A DNA stretch of 64,000 nucleotides from an uncultured Lachnospiraceae bacterium (GCA_947176965.1 CAMWSU010000004.1:1-64000), one strand, 5' to 3'. Positions 1-10,498 are shown, counted from the first letter of the stretch. Notes: generated from the sequence alone by a model not told the origin. Numbers and translations are program-made.

Positions 1-1259
1 GTCTGCATCTGCCCACTCTCATTTGTATAATAGATACCGGTGCCATCGTTGATAAAGCCAAACGCCATCTTCGCATCCGCCGGATTGAAATAATAGAGCT
101 GACCGCCAATATTCTGCCAGCCGACCTGCAGGCATCCGCTCTCATTAAAGTAATATAAATCCGAAGCGATTGCCGATAAGCCGATCGCCATATGACCATC
201 CTCGTAGAAATAGAACAGATTGTCCGCCGCAAGCCATCCTGTATACATACAGCCGTTCGTATCGAACAGATAGATCGAATCTCCGATCTGCTGCATGCCG
301 ATTGCCATTTTTCCTTCCGTTCCGAAATAATAAGTATTGCCTGCTAAATTCTGCCAGCCAAACTGCATCAGACCGTTTCCGTCAAAAAAGTAAATACTGT
401 TCGCAAGCTGTGCAAATCCGGAAACTCTCCGTCCGAACGCATCAACGTAGTAGATACCTCCGTTATACTGAACGAACGTGTTACTCTTCATTTTATAGTT
501 CTCATAAAAATAGTAAAATCCTTTGCGGAACACAAAGCCGTTTGCTACAATGCTCGCGGATAAATCCTTATACTGATAGTCAATATCTACATCTCCGGCG
601 ATTCCCGGAATAGAACCCTTGCTGGATGCCTGCCAAAACGCCGCGTCTTCAATATCACAGGACGTATTGTACTGCGCAACCCATTTGTCATACGCGATCG
701 GTCCGATATAATTCAAATACCAGTTTTTACTGCCGTATACAATCGGATAATAGCCCGCGCTTTCAATGATCGCGCAAAATGTATTTGCGATCTCTGCAAG
801 CTGTGCGGGTGTAAGCGTGCGCTGCACGGAATCCTCAATGTCAATGGCGACAGGCATGCTGACTGTATAGTTCGAGATTGCCTGAAGCACAAACACAGCC
901 TCCGTTGCCGCTTCCTGAGGGGTTGTCGCATACGAATAAATATACACACCGGTCTTAATGCCGTTTGCTGCCGCCTGTCTCATATTCTGGTCAAATTTGG
1001 TATCCATACCGTATCTGACAGAACCAACCCTGACAAAGGCATACTGCACACCGCAGGCAGCTACCGCTGCCCAGTTAATATCTCCCTGATACCTTGATAC
1101 GTCGATGCCAATGCTGATCGCCGCGCCCGCATTCTTTGCCTCAACCTGTAAATTCCCCATAGGAATCATACAGATACAGCATAACAGCGCAAGCATGCGC
1201 CGGATCCCTTTGGAAAAAAAGCGTCCCGCTTTCCGTTCCCTTTCTTTCGTTATTCTCAT
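1..1259 (-). CDS. GH25 family lysozyme (secreted) with C-terminal choline/cell-wall-binding-type repeats, truncated by left window edge
   Basis: Manual minus-strand translation from ATG at 1259: MRITKERERKAGRFFSKGIRRMLALLCCICMIPMGNLQVEAK (signal peptide), then ISIGIDVSRYQGDINW...AIDIEDS...GYYPIVYGSKNW (GH25), then repeats of the type GWQNLAGNTYYFGTEGKMAIG. Absent from the ORF track because it is open at base 1. Confidence 0.9.
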   Translation of the reverse strand, partial: MRITKERERKAGRFFSKGIRRMLALLCCICMIPMGNLQVEAKNAGAAISIGIDVSRYQGDINWAAVAACGVQYAFVRVGSVRYGMDTKFDQNMRQAAANGIKTGVYIYSYATTPQEAATEAVFVLQAISNYTVSMPVAIDIEDSVQRTLTPAQLAEIANTFCAIIESAGYYPIVYGSKNWYLNYIGPIAYDKWVAQYNTSCDIEDAAFWQASSKGSIPGIAGDVDIDYQYKDLSASIVANGFVFRKGFYYFYENYKMKSNTFVQYNGGIYYVDAFGRRVSGFAQLANSIYFFDGNGLMQFGWQNLAGNTYYFGTEGKMAIGMQQIGDSIYLFDTNGCMYTGWLAADNLFYFYEDGHMAIGLSAIASDLYYFNESGCLQVGWQNIGGQLYYFNPADAKMAFGFINDGTGIYYTNESGQMQ

Positions 1260-1287
1260 TCCTTATGTACTCCATTCCATTTTTCAG

Positions 1288-1920
1288 CTATTGTTTACGT
1301 AGTTTTTCAAATTCCTCAATATAACGGATCAACAGTTCCACGGAGCCTTTCACACCGAGCTTTGCGCTGTTTAACGTTAAATCGTAACTGTCCGCCCTGC
1401 CCCATTTCTTGGAAGAATAATAATTGTAGTAGCTTTGACGCTGTTTATCCTTTTTGATCATCATATCCTTCGCCTTCGCAGCCGTAAGCTGATGGCTCTC
1501 CATGATATTTTTCAGCTTAAAATCCTCGTCTGCGCTAATAAAGACATGCACACAGTTTTGATAATCAGCAAGTGCATAATCCGCACATCTTCCGACAATC
1601 ACGCACGGTCCCTCATTCGCGATCTTCTTGATCGTATCAAACTGCGCAAGGAATACCTTCTGACTGATCGGCATATCCACAAAAGAAGATGCATTATAGC
1701 CGAACGAGTAGGTATCCATCACCAGATTATATAAAAAAGAATTGGTCGGACGCTCATCGTTACTCTTGATCATCTCTTCGCAAAAACCGCTTTCCTTTGC
1801 CGCCCGTGTCAACAGTGCCTTATCATAATAGGCAATCCCGTAATGCTCCGCCAGCTCCCTGCCGATCTCATGACCGTTAGAGCCGAACTGTCTTCCAATC
1901 GTAATAATCGTTTCCATCAT
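1288..1920 (-). CDS. Cytidylate kinase-like family protein
   Basis: ORF; N-terminal MMETIITIGRQFGSNGHEIGRELAEHYGIAYYDKALL typical of the cytidylate-kinase-like family. Confidence 0.8.
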   Translation of the reverse strand: MMETIITIGRQFGSNGHEIGRELAEHYGIAYYDKALLTRAAKESGFCEEMIKSNDERPTNSFLYNLVMDTYSFGYNASSFVDMPISQKVFLAQFDTIKKIANEGPCVIVGRCADYALADYQNCVHVFISADEDFKLKNIMESHQLTAAKAKDMMIKKDKQRQSYYNYYSSKKWGRADSYDLTLNSAKLGVKGSVELLIRYIEEFEKLRKQ

Positions 1921-1952
1921 TCACACCTCATTTCTTGTTTAACTGTAAGAAT

Positions 1953-1981
1953 AGTATATGTGATATTATGCATTCTTTCAA
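1953..1981 (-). promoter_or_regulatory. Sigma-A type promoter for the cytidylate-kinase-like gene
   Basis: Minus strand TTGAAA-17 nt-TATACT, about 35 bp upstream of the start codon. Confidence 0.6.
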
Positions 1982-2057
1982 CCGAAATACCAATCTTACA
2001 GAAATTACCGCTGTTCTTCGACAAAATCCCCTCTGCCGCAGGTTATCGTCACTAAAA

Positions 2058-2966
2058 TCACAGGATTTTCAATAAATGCTGAAAATATTCCGGCAATGGG
2101 GCATCCGTTTCAATATACTCCCCGCTCCTCGGATGAATAAAGCCGAGAAGCTTCGCATGCAAGGTCTGTCCCTGCAGGTGAAACGGGCATTTTCTTACCC
2201 CGTACACCTCATCTCCTAAAAGAGGATGTCCGATACTTGCCATATGGACACGGATCTGATGGGTCCTTCCTGTCTCCAAACGGCATTCCACATAAGTATA
2301 GTCATTAAAACGCTGTAAAACCCGATAATGCGTAACAGCGCGCTTCCCGTTCACCTCCTGAACTGCCATTTTTTTACGATCCTTCGTATCCCTTCCGATC
2401 AGGGTATCGATCACGCCGGTCTCCTGCTTAATGATACCGTGGCAGATCGCATGATACGCCCTTGTCACATGATGCTCCTTCAACTGCTGCGCAAGAGAAA
2501 GATGTGCCGCATCATTCTTGCAGATGATGACGGAACCGGTCGTATCTTTATCAATGCGGTGTACGATACCGGGGCGCAGAACACCGTTGATCCCCGAAAG
2601 ACTGTCCCCGCAATGATACATAACGGCATTGACAAGCGTGCCGTCATAATGTCCCGCAGCAGGATGGACAACCATCCCCTTCGGTTTGTTGACCACAAGT
2701 ACATCTTCATCCTCATATAAAATAGCAAGCGGGATTGGCTCGGGCTTTATGTCCGGCTGCACGGAATCGGGCACATATATGGTAATCTCGTCTCCTTCCG
2801 CCACGCGCGCGCCCGCTTTCACTGGCGTCCCTCCGATCGTCACTCCGCCCGCTTTGATCTGCCTTTGAATATATGAGCGCGAAAGAAAATCGACCAGCAC
2901 AGTCAACGCCTTGTCCACCCGTTCTCCCGAAAGCTCGCCGGATACCTGAAACCGATATTCCTTCAT
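2058..2966 (-). CDS. rluD: RluD-family 23S rRNA pseudouridine synthase
   Basis: S4-like N-terminus, then VVNKPKGMVVHPAAGHYDGTLVNA, RPGIVHRIDKDTTG and GRTHQIRVHMASIGHPLLGD. Confidence 0.9.
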   Translation of the reverse strand: MKEYRFQVSGELSGERVDKALTVLVDFLSRSYIQRQIKAGGVTIGGTPVKAGARVAEGDEITIYVPDSVQPDIKPEPIPLAILYEDEDVLVVNKPKGMVVHPAAGHYDGTLVNAVMYHCGDSLSGINGVLRPGIVHRIDKDTTGSVIICKNDAAHLSLAQQLKEHHVTRAYHAICHGIIKQETGVIDTLIGRDTKDRKKMAVQEVNGKRAVTHYRVLQRFNDYTYVECRLETGRTHQIRVHMASIGHPLLGDEVYGVRKCPFHLQGQTLHAKLLGFIHPRSGEYIETDAPLPEYFQHLLKIL

Positions 2967-2972
2967 AGCGTC

Positions 2973-3533
2973 TTATCCCTGCTCCTTGTCCTTTTTTACA
3001 GGTTCATTTTTTACCTCGCGGTATTTCTTCGGACGGACACTCAAAAAGCGAAGCTCCTCATCCTTATATACAAACAGCAGAAAAATCGCGAGCAAAATGG
3101 TCGCACAGGTCACATAAATATCCGCCACATTAAAGATTGGGAACCGGATCAACACAAAGTACAGAAAATCAACCACATAATCGCAGCGAAACCGGTCTAT
3201 CATATTGCCGACCGCACCGGATGCAATCAAAACGCAGAAGAAATTCATGCTGCGGTACCGTTTCTTGTCAGGCATACGAAACAGCACATAGCAGATTGCT
3301 GCAAGGATCACCACCGCAATAAAAATGAAAAATACTTTTTGGTTTTGCAGCATGCCAAACGCCGCGCCCCGGTTTTCCAGATAGTGCAGCTCAAACACGC
3401 CGTCAATGATCGGCACAGGCGCATGATCCTTTAAGTGCAGCACCGCAAGATATTTGGTCCCCTGATCAAGCGCCACCAGCACGATAAACAACAGAAGATC
3501 TAATACTAACCGCTTTATTTTCTTTCCGCTCAT
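2973..3533 (-). CDS. lspA: Signal peptidase II (prolipoprotein signal peptidase)
   Basis: Four TM segments; DQGTKYLA, ENRGAAFGML, GAVGNMIDR and VVDFL...FNVADIYV motifs. Confidence 0.92.
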   Translation of the reverse strand: MSGKKIKRLVLDLLLFIVLVALDQGTKYLAVLHLKDHAPVPIIDGVFELHYLENRGAAFGMLQNQKVFFIFIAVVILAAICYVLFRMPDKKRYRSMNFFCVLIASGAVGNMIDRFRCDYVVDFLYFVLIRFPIFNVADIYVTCATILLAIFLLFVYKDEELRFLSVRPKKYREVKNEPVKKDKEQG

Positions 3534-4639
3534 GCACGCTCATCCTCTTCATCAAAATAGATTTCCCGAACTGCGTCCAGTATTTCCTGTTCTGTAACGC
3601 TCGTTTCAATGACCGCCTTTCCGATTTTTTTCAAAAGAACAAACCGGATCTTATCATGTTCCATCTTCTTATCCGATTTCGTGAGCGCTACGATCTTGTC
3701 AGGCTCAATATGGTCGATGCTGATCGGAAGGTTGAACGGAACAAGCATATCCCGTATCTCATAGTATTCCTCCATGGATAACAACTCTCGCTTCCACGAG
3801 ATAAAAGCTGCCGCAACAAAGCCCAAGGCAATACATTCCCCGTGCAACAGTTCAAAATTTTTATATTTTTCGATTGCGTGTCCAACCGTATGCCCGAAAT
3901 TAAGAAGCGCGCGCTCTCCCTTCTCAGTCGGGTCTTTCTCTACGACCAGTTTCTTTACCATACAGCTGCGTATGACCATTTCCATGAGCACATCCGTATC
4001 TCTGTCATGAATTTCATACATATTCTCTAACAGCCACTCATAAAACAGAGCGTCTTTGATCAGCCCATGCTTCATGACCTCTGCAAAACCGGAATAAAAC
4101 TGTCTGTCATCCAAGGTCTTTAATGCCGCGATATTCATGTAGACCAAACTTGGCATATAAAATGCGCCGACCATATTTTTGTAGCCGTCAAAATCAACGC
4201 CCGTTTTGCCGCCGATCGAGCTGTCCGATTGCGCAATCAGCGTGGTCGGTATCTGGATAAAGTCAATGCCGCGCAGATAAGTCGCCGCCGCATAACCGGT
4301 AATGTCGCCGACCACCCCGCCTCCGAGGGCAAGGAGCATGTCCTTTCTGTCATAATGATGTTCAATCAGATAGACATAAATCTCACGCACCGTATCCAGC
4401 GTCTTAGAGGCTTCTCCCGCCGGAAACGCAAACACATCCACCTGTTTTGCATGCGGGGTAAGCAGCGTAACAAGCGTATCCGCGTACAACTCTTTGACAT
4501 GAGAATCCGTAACGATACAAAGTCTGCGTGCAGAAATCTCCATCCCCGCAAGCTCCTCCGGCAACGCTTGAAAATCTGTGTGATATACGATGTCATACTT
4601 CGGTTTCTTATTCATCATGATCGTTATCCGTTCTTCCAT
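3530..4639 (-). CDS. aroB: 3-dehydroquinate synthase
   Basis: LALGGGVVGDITGYAAATYLRGIDFIQIPTTLIAQSDSSIGGKTGVD; LNFGHTVGHAIE. Confidence 0.95.
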   Translation of the reverse strand: MEERITIMMNKKPKYDIVYHTDFQALPEELAGMEISARRLCIVTDSHVKELYADTLVTLLTPHAKQVDVFAFPAGEASKTLDTVREIYVYLIEHHYDRKDMLLALGGGVVGDITGYAAATYLRGIDFIQIPTTLIAQSDSSIGGKTGVDFDGYKNMVGAFYMPSLVYMNIAALKTLDDRQFYSGFAEVMKHGLIKDALFYEWLLENMYEIHDRDTDVLMEMVIRSCMVKKLVVEKDPTEKGERALLNFGHTVGHAIEKYKNFELLHGECIALGFVAAAFISWKRELLSMEEYYEIRDMLVPFNLPISIDHIEPDKIVALTKSDKKMEHDKIRFVLLKKIGKAVIETSVTEQEILDAVREIYFDEEDERA

Positions 4640-4752
4640 ACTGTATCCTGTTCCTTCCTCTTATTCGCCGCTCTGAATGTCTTTTTTGGATATTATTTAT
4701 ATATGTTTTTGCTTTGTTATATACTTTTATTATCTGTTTGCGCTTAAAGGAT

Positions 4753-4793
4753 TCAAAAAACTTCCCGCTTCCGATGAACGTCTGCGGGAAGTT
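4753..4793 (-). terminator. Rho-independent terminator downstream of sepF
   Basis: Minus strand AACTTCCCGC-15 nt loop-GCGGGAAGTT followed by a T run (GGGAAGTTTTTTG). Confidence 0.75.
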
Positions 4794-4841
4794 ATCTTTT
4801 TCATGTTCAGTTACCGCCGTCGTTATGCCTTTCCAAGCTGG

Positions 4842-5354
4842 TTATTTATTCCTGATCGGCACGTCAAAGGAGCCGCTCAATATCTCTTGGAAATCACCGG
4901 ATATATCCACACTCGCAGGCGTGATGATAAAAATATAATGAGATATTTTCTGGAGATTACCCTTGATCGCATAGGTTGATCCTGACGTAAAATCAATGAT
5001 GCGCTGCGCAATATCTACGTCCAGCCCCTCTAAATTCAAAACAACGGTCCTGTTGGCTAACAGCGTATCGGTGATTTCCCTTGCCTCCTCCACGGATGTC
5101 GGCTTGATCACGCAGACCTCCATGCCGCTTCCGGAAGAGCGCCTTGTCTGCTTCATCGGCGTTACTTTTGAAACAGGCTTCTTTGGTGCCTTTTCCTCAT
5201 AATCATTATCGTCATAAGTGCGTTCCCGCTCCCGATAGCTGCTTCTTTGCGGCTTCTCATCCAGAGGCTCATCACTCTCATAATCATCGTAGTAATCATC
5301 CTCATCCTCAGGATTCAGCTTCATCGCATTAATAAACTTGTCCATTACACCCAT
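4842..5354 (-). CDS. sepF: Cell division protein SepF
   Basis: MGVMDKFINAMKL N-terminus, acidic linker, C-terminal VCVIKPTSVEEAREITDTLLANRTVVLNLEGLD...RIIDFTSGSTYAI. Confidence 0.93.
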   Translation of the reverse strand: MGVMDKFINAMKLNPEDEDDYYDDYESDEPLDEKPQRSSYRERERTYDDNDYEEKAPKKPVSKVTPMKQTRRSSGSGMEVCVIKPTSVEEAREITDTLLANRTVVLNLEGLDVDIAQRIIDFTSGSTYAIKGNLQKISHYIFIITPASVDISGDFQEILSGSFDVPIRNK

Positions 5355-5411
5355 ATCAGTACCTATGCCTTTCCATAGCTATCGGTTCTCCCACTTTAAC
5401 CATACAGCTTT

Positions 5412-5440
5412 ATTATCATTGTTTTTTGCTCCTATGTCAA
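5412..5440 (-). promoter_or_regulatory. Sigma-A promoter upstream of sepF
   Basis: Minus strand TTGACA-17 nt-GATAAT; the -35 is a perfect consensus. Confidence 0.75.
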
Positions 5441-5456
5441 CACAAAATGTAAATAT

Positions 5457-6857
5457 TTAATGTGTAAAGTCGTCCTCAAACACTGCTGACGCGTCTAATA
5501 CAATATGGTCATACACGCACAAACCGTAGGTGGTATTCGATTTTACGATAGCATAATCGTCATTTTGGTAAAGAATGCTAATCTGTCTGAAATCGGCATA
5601 TCCTTTGTTAATATTGTATACACCGATCAGCGTTGCACGCGTACCGACTGTGAACGTCTCCTCGGAATCCGCTTTTTGCAGCACATCTCCGCCCTGAAGC
5701 ATATCTTCACCGATATACAGATTTCCGTCGCTCTCGCTGTAGACCGTGACGTTTACACTCTCCCAGCTTAACCCTTTCTCACTATAGACCTGCCTTGAAA
5801 CATAACGTGTTTTCCCGCTGTCCGCCGTATAGACATACTCGGACGGAATGAGGTAAAATTCCTTTTCCACGATGGAGGATACCGGGATTTTTAATCCTTT
5901 TTCCTCTTCCACGATCAATTCCACTTCAATAAAGCGTTCCATACAATAAGTAAGCATGGATGTGTGAAAGCCCAGCACACCGTAAACACCGTCCGTCAGA
6001 TGCAGGATTTCTAAAGTCGCCCATGACTGCGTCTGATCTTTTAAGAACTTTACCTGTACATAGCTCTCACCGGCAAGCGCCCGTTCCTGCTCCTCATCAA
6101 GCGGAATGACGATCGACCAGTTTTCTGACGTGCAAAGCTTATATGCCACATCTCCCTGCGCAAGCAGTTCATTGTTTGTCAGACTGTCCTTTTCGTACTG
6201 CGTCTGGTCAAACAGTTCTTTAGTGATATTGTTCGGCGTCAAATCCTCATATCCATCCACGGAATAGATGACCGCCCCCGGTTCCGGCGCATAAAAGAGG
6301 TGGACGGAGCCTGCGATCCCGGCATCATTGATGTTGCTGATATTTTCCAGCGTGTTCACCGTGGCAAGCCGCAATACGGCGCCGTTCATTGTATGCTTAA
6401 AATCATAGACCGAATAAAATGAGCGTTCGCGAAAACTGCCCGCGAACGAAATACATTCCTGTCGCAACTGCAAAAGCTCTGCGTCGCTTAGCGTGTTTTC
6501 TTCTTTCCCGGAAGCCATCAGCTCCGCAAGCCGTCCGCTTCCGTCAATTGTATAAACAAGCTGATTGGCGCCGATCTTTTCGCCTTCTCCCGCAAAAAAA
6601 TTCACATATCCGTCTCCCGCGGAATAAACGACCCGTTCCTCTCTGATCGCGATTCCTGTATAAATATTGCTTTTCGAGAGAGAACCGATCGTCACCTCAT
6701 ATCCCGCAATGTGCTCAGAACGAAAATAAGTAATGACGCACAAAATGATGTATATGAAAATAAACCCGAATATGATCATTCCGATATTCAGATTCACCGG
6801 TCTTCTGTATTTAACTATTTTTCCGGATTTTGCCATATTTACCAGTTCCTTATCCAT
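5457..6857 (-). CDS. HlyD-like membrane-anchored protein (one N-terminal TM, barrel-sandwich-like)
   Basis: 466 aa; TM near the N-terminus, then GYEVTIGSLSKSNIYTGIAIREERVVYSAGDGYVNFFAGEGEKIGANQLVYTID typical of HlyD-like adaptors in Clostridia, next to sepF. Confidence 0.65.
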   Translation of the reverse strand: MDKELVNMAKSGKIVKYRRPVNLNIGMIIFGFIFIYIILCVITYFRSEHIAGYEVTIGSLSKSNIYTGIAIREERVVYSAGDGYVNFFAGEGEKIGANQLVYTIDGSGRLAELMASGKEENTLSDAELLQLRQECISFAGSFRERSFYSVYDFKHTMNGAVLRLATVNTLENISNINDAGIAGSVHLFYAPEPGAVIYSVDGYEDLTPNNITKELFDQTQYEKDSLTNNELLAQGDVAYKLCTSENWSIVIPLDEEQERALAGESYVQVKFLKDQTQSWATLEILHLTDGVYGVLGFHTSMLTYCMERFIEVELIVEEEKGLKIPVSSIVEKEFYLIPSEYVYTADSGKTRYVSRQVYSEKGLSWESVNVTVYSESDGNLYIGEDMLQGGDVLQKADSEETFTVGTRATLIGVYNINKGYADFRQISILYQNDDYAIVKSNTTYGLCVYDHIVLDASAVFEDDFTH

Positions 6858-6888
6858 CCATATCCGTCATTTTCACCCAAAGGAGCAA

Positions 6889-7848
6889 TTACTGTCTGTA
6901 AATTTCTGAAAGCAGGGCATTCATTTTCTCATAGAGCGTACCGCGTTCTCTCGCCCGCATGATCACGGCAATATACTGATTGCCGGAAGTATCTTTTACA
7001 AGAAGCACCAGACAGTTGCCTGCCGCATTGGTCGTCCCTGTCTTACCGCCGATCACGGTAATATTATCCGGCGCGGCATAATTTCTCGTCAGATACTGGA
7101 TCGTCGATCTGACCGTCTCCTCACTGGCATTCCCGTCCGCATTCGTATATACAGTCGTATACGATTCCATTGCAATGATCTGCCTAAATTCATCGTACTG
7201 CATCGCCTCCTGGAAGATCAGATACATATCATAGGCAGTCGTATAATGCTCTTCATCATGCAATCCGTGCGGGTTGACAAAATGAGAATTGGTCGCACCG
7301 AGCCTGGCAGCCTCATCGTTCATCAACTGCGCAAACCCTTCCGCGCTGCCGCCGATATGCTCCGCGATCATGATCCCGACATCATTTGCGGATTTAATCA
7401 AAAGGATATGCAGCGCCTGATCTAAGGTCATGCGATCCCCTGCCCTGAGTCCGAACGTCTGAACCCCATACTCATCGATCACCGCATTCTCGGACGCGAC
7501 AAGCATGTCATCCAAATTGCCATATTTTAACGCAACGAGCGCGGTCATCACCTTTGTCATACTTGCCGGATACAGTTTTCCGTGTATATTATTCGCATAG
7601 ATGATCTTGGAATTACTCAGATCAAACAGTCCTGCCGCACCAAGATCGCCGAATACAAATTCCGTGTTTTCCGTCACGTTATTTGCCGTCACACACAATC
7701 CGGCAGCAAAGGACTCTCCGACCGCATATCGGTCGTTTGTCACCACACGAAAACTGCTGACCGGATAATCAGGGTCATACGCCATATCATAGGCTAATTC
7801 CCCGCATCCCGTCAGCGTGATAAGCAGACCGAATACCGCCGCAAACAT
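6889..7848 (-). CDS. D-alanyl-D-alanine carboxypeptidase (penicillin-binding, DacF-like)
   Basis: SMTKVMTALVALKYG (SxxK), SAND (SxN) and GGKTGTT (KTG) motifs; short lipoprotein-type N-terminus. The ORF extends to 7896, but ATG at 7848 has a nearby GGAG. Confidence 0.85.
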   Translation of the reverse strand: MFAAVFGLLITLTGCGELAYDMAYDPDYPVSSFRVVTNDRYAVGESFAAGLCVTANNVTENTEFVFGDLGAAGLFDLSNSKIIYANNIHGKLYPASMTKVMTALVALKYGNLDDMLVASENAVIDEYGVQTFGLRAGDRMTLDQALHILLIKSANDVGIMIAEHIGGSAEGFAQLMNDEAARLGATNSHFVNPHGLHDEEHYTTAYDMYLIFQEAMQYDEFRQIIAMESYTTVYTNADGNASEETVRSTIQYLTRNYAAPDNITVIGGKTGTTNAAGNCLVLLVKDTSGNQYIAVIMRARERGTLYEKMNALLSEIYRQ

Positions 7849-7870
7849 GCTTCTTTTTGCAGCTCCTTTT

Positions 7871-8266
7871 TTATTTGTACATTTCACGCCACTCAAGGTC
7901 TCCTCTGTCTAAAGACTTGATCAACAGCTCCGCCGTTGCCAAATTCGTCGCTAACGGTATGTTATAGGTATCGCACAGCTTAACGACATTGTTGACATCC
8001 GGCTCATGCGGTTTCGCCGAAAGCGGATCCCGCAAAAACACGACCAGATCGATCTGATTGTGTTCGATCTGCGCTCCGATCTGCTGCTCCCCGCCGAGAT
8101 GCCCCGCAAGATATTTGTGAATATTTAAGTTTGTGACCTCGGCGATGAGCCGTCCTGTCGTTCCGGTCGCGTACAGCTCGTGCTTACTTAATATCCCCCG
8201 ATATGCAATACAGAAATTCTGCATCAGTTTCTTTTTTGCATCATGCGCAATCAATCCAATATTCAT
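7871..8266 (-). CDS. mgsA: Methylglyoxal synthase
   Basis: NIGLIAHDAKK, ATGTTGRLI, GGEQQIGAQI, FLRDPLSAKPHEPDVNNVVKLCD motifs. Confidence 0.95.
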   Translation of the reverse strand: MNIGLIAHDAKKKLMQNFCIAYRGILSKHELYATGTTGRLIAEVTNLNIHKYLAGHLGGEQQIGAQIEHNQIDLVVFLRDPLSAKPHEPDVNNVVKLCDTYNIPLATNLATAELLIKSLDRGDLEWREMYK

Positions 8267-8283
8267 CCGTTATACACCTTCTC

Positions 8284-9393
8284 TTAGTATTTTTTTATGC
8301 ATTGCAGCCGAACGTTTAACACAAAACCAATCCCCATATACAGACAGAGAAGCGAAGTTAAGCCATAGCTGACAAACGGCAGCGGAATTCCCGTATTCGG
8401 AAATAAGCCCGTTGCAACGGAAATATTCGTAAAGCTTTGAAAACCGATGATAATCCCGACGCCTGCGCAAATCAGGCTTCCCGCCGTATCTTTCGCCTTT
8501 CTTCCGATATTAAAACACATCATGGAAATCCCGAACAGCAGAAGAACCGTCGATGTACTCCCAACAAATCCGAGTTCCTCTCCAACAACGGCAAAAATAA
8601 AATCGGTCTCCGTTTTTGAAATAAAATTTCCACCCTTTACCGAGGCGATGGAGTTATTATTTAACCCCTTACCCATCAGCTGCCCCGATCCGATCGCCAT
8701 GATGGAATTCTGCTGCTGGTACCCTTCCGCGTTCTCATATTCATCTGGATACAGCCATGCCAGGATCCGCGTCTGCTGAAAATCGCGGATGATCTTTTGG
8801 TCAGGCTGTAGGATCAACATGAATAGGATCACAAAGGTCGGGATCACGACCGCCGCCACTCCCGCGATGATCTTCCAGCTCAATCCCCCAACAAAGAGCA
8901 GGACGACAAAAACCACGACAATGACGATGCTTGTTGACATGTCCGGTTGAAGATAGACAAGCGCAAGCGGCGGAATAAACAACAGGATCATCATGACAAG
9001 CGTTTTCAGCTTATTCAACTTCTCCTTATGTATCATGATATACTGTGCATAAAATAAAATCAATAAAATTTTCGCAAGTTCAGACGGTTGAAACTGGATA
9101 CCTAAGATATTTACCCATCTCTGCGCGCCACCGGCGTCCACACCGATCAGTCGCACAAGCAGCAGCAAGGCAAGATTCCCGACGTAAATCACCCAGTAAA
9201 ACTTCAAAAAAAAGCCATAGTCAAACAACGAGATCACGAGCATGAGAAAAAAACCCAAGACCACGCCCATCATCTGCCTGTTCTGCAGGGATTCCTTTGC
9301 ACTTCCGATCGCCAGCACACCGATGACCGAAATGGCAACCACAAATATCACAAGTAAAAAATTGTAATCTCTGACTCTGTACTTTTTTTTCAT
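8284..9393 (-). CDS. rodA: RodA-type SEDS peptidoglycan glycosyltransferase
   Basis: Multi-TM; GAQRWVNILGIQFQPSELAKI, YLQPDMSTSIVI, ETDFIFAVVGEELGFVG, VSYGLTSLLCLYMGIGFVLNVR. Confidence 0.9.
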   Translation of the reverse strand: MKKKYRVRDYNFLLVIFVVAISVIGVLAIGSAKESLQNRQMMGVVLGFFLMLVISLFDYGFFLKFYWVIYVGNLALLLLVRLIGVDAGGAQRWVNILGIQFQPSELAKILLILFYAQYIMIHKEKLNKLKTLVMMILLFIPPLALVYLQPDMSTSIVIVVVFVVLLFVGGLSWKIIAGVAAVVIPTFVILFMLILQPDQKIIRDFQQTRILAWLYPDEYENAEGYQQQNSIMAIGSGQLMGKGLNNNSIASVKGGNFISKTETDFIFAVVGEELGFVGSTSTVLLLFGISMMCFNIGRKAKDTAGSLICAGVGIIIGFQSFTNISVATGLFPNTGIPLPFVSYGLTSLLCLYMGIGFVLNVRLQCIKKY

Positions 9394-9419
9394 CCGTTAA
9401 CACTCCGATCATCATGCGA

Positions 9420-9695
9420 TCATGATATTCCCGTTTTCCCGATCTCTAAAATCGGCATATTGATATATAACACGGGTTTTCGCTCCGAGCGGCGTCCGTT
9501 TCCGTCCGTCTGTCCGATCTGTACCTCCATCTGCTGTTCGTCGATCTTCATGTATTTAGAGATCACCTTGGAAATATCGTTTTTCAGCAGCTCCATCATT
9601 TGCGGCGAGCAGTTTACGCGGTCTGAGATCAACAGGATCTTCAGACGTCCTTTTGCTATTGCGCGCGTTTTTTTCGGGCGGAACAGTCTTCTCAT
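9420..9695 (-). CDS. minE: Cell division topological specificity factor MinE
   Basis: AKGRLKILLISDRVNCSPQMMELLKNDISKVISKYMKID; adjacent to minD. Confidence 0.9.
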   Translation of the reverse strand: MRRLFRPKKTRAIAKGRLKILLISDRVNCSPQMMELLKNDISKVISKYMKIDEQQMEVQIGQTDGNGRRSERKPVLYINMPILEIGKTGIS

Positions 9696-10498
9696 AGCTT
9701 CGCCCCCTGACCTTTTCGAAATACGCCGCCGAGCTTTGCCAGCACATGGCGGCTGTTGTCAAAATGAAGGAGAGGCACATCTTCTCCGAGAAGCCTTGCG
9801 CAGATATTACGGTATGCCCGCCCTGCCATGGTCGCCGTTCCGACAAGCGGTTCTCCCTGATTTGTCGCGATCACGACATTCTCATCATCCGGCACCGCGC
9901 CGAGCAGGGGCAGCGCCAAAATGTCAATGACGTCATCCACGCTCATCATATTCCCGCGGCGTACCATCTCCGGACGAACACGATTGACAATACACTCCAT
10001 CTTAGCAATCTCATTTGCCTCTAACAGACCGATCACTCTGTCTGCGTCCCGGATGGCGGATACCTCCGGCGTCGTTACGATCACGGCATGATCCGCCGCT
10101 GCGATCGCATTCTGGAAGCCCTGCTCGATTCCCGCCGGGCAGTCCAATATTATAAAATCAAACTGATCCCGCAAAAAAGAGATCATTTTTATCATCTGTC
10201 CGGGCGTTACTGCCGTCTTATCCCTTGTCTGCGCGGACGGCATCAAAAACAATCCGGGATAACGCTTATCCTTGATCAGCGCCTGCTTGATACGGCAGGT
10301 TCCCTCGATGACATCCACAAGATTGTACACGATGCGGTTTTCCAATCCCATCACGACGTCCAGATTGCGCAGTCCGATGTCGGTATCGATCAACACAACC
10401 TTTTTTCCGAGCGCCGCAAGACCTGTTCCGATATTTGCAGATGTTGTGGTCTTTCCAACACCGCCTTTTCCTGACGTGATGACAATTACTTCACTCAT
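9692..10498 (-). CDS. minD: Septum site-determining ATPase MinD
   Basis: VIVITSGKGGVGKTTTSANIGTGLAALGKKVVLIDTDIGLRNLDVVMGLENRIVYNLVDVIEG. Confidence 0.97.
   Translation of the reverse strand: MSEVIVITSGKGGVGKTTTSANIGTGLAALGKKVVLIDTDIGLRNLDVVMGLENRIVYNLVDVIEGTCRIKQALIKDKRYPGLFLMPSAQTRDKTAVTPGQMIKMISFLRDQFDFIILDCPAGIEQGFQNAIAAADHAVIVTTPEVSAIRDADRVIGLLEANEIAKMECIVNRVRPEMVRRGNMMSVDDVIDILALPLLGAVPDDENVVIATNQGEPLVGTATMAGRAYRNICARLLGEDVPLLHFDNSRHVLAKLGGVFRKGQGAKL

Noticed and set aside
170-613. 147-aa plus-strand ORF at left edge
   Set aside because: Antisense to the in-frame GH25 lysozyme whose domains read cleanly on the minus strand.
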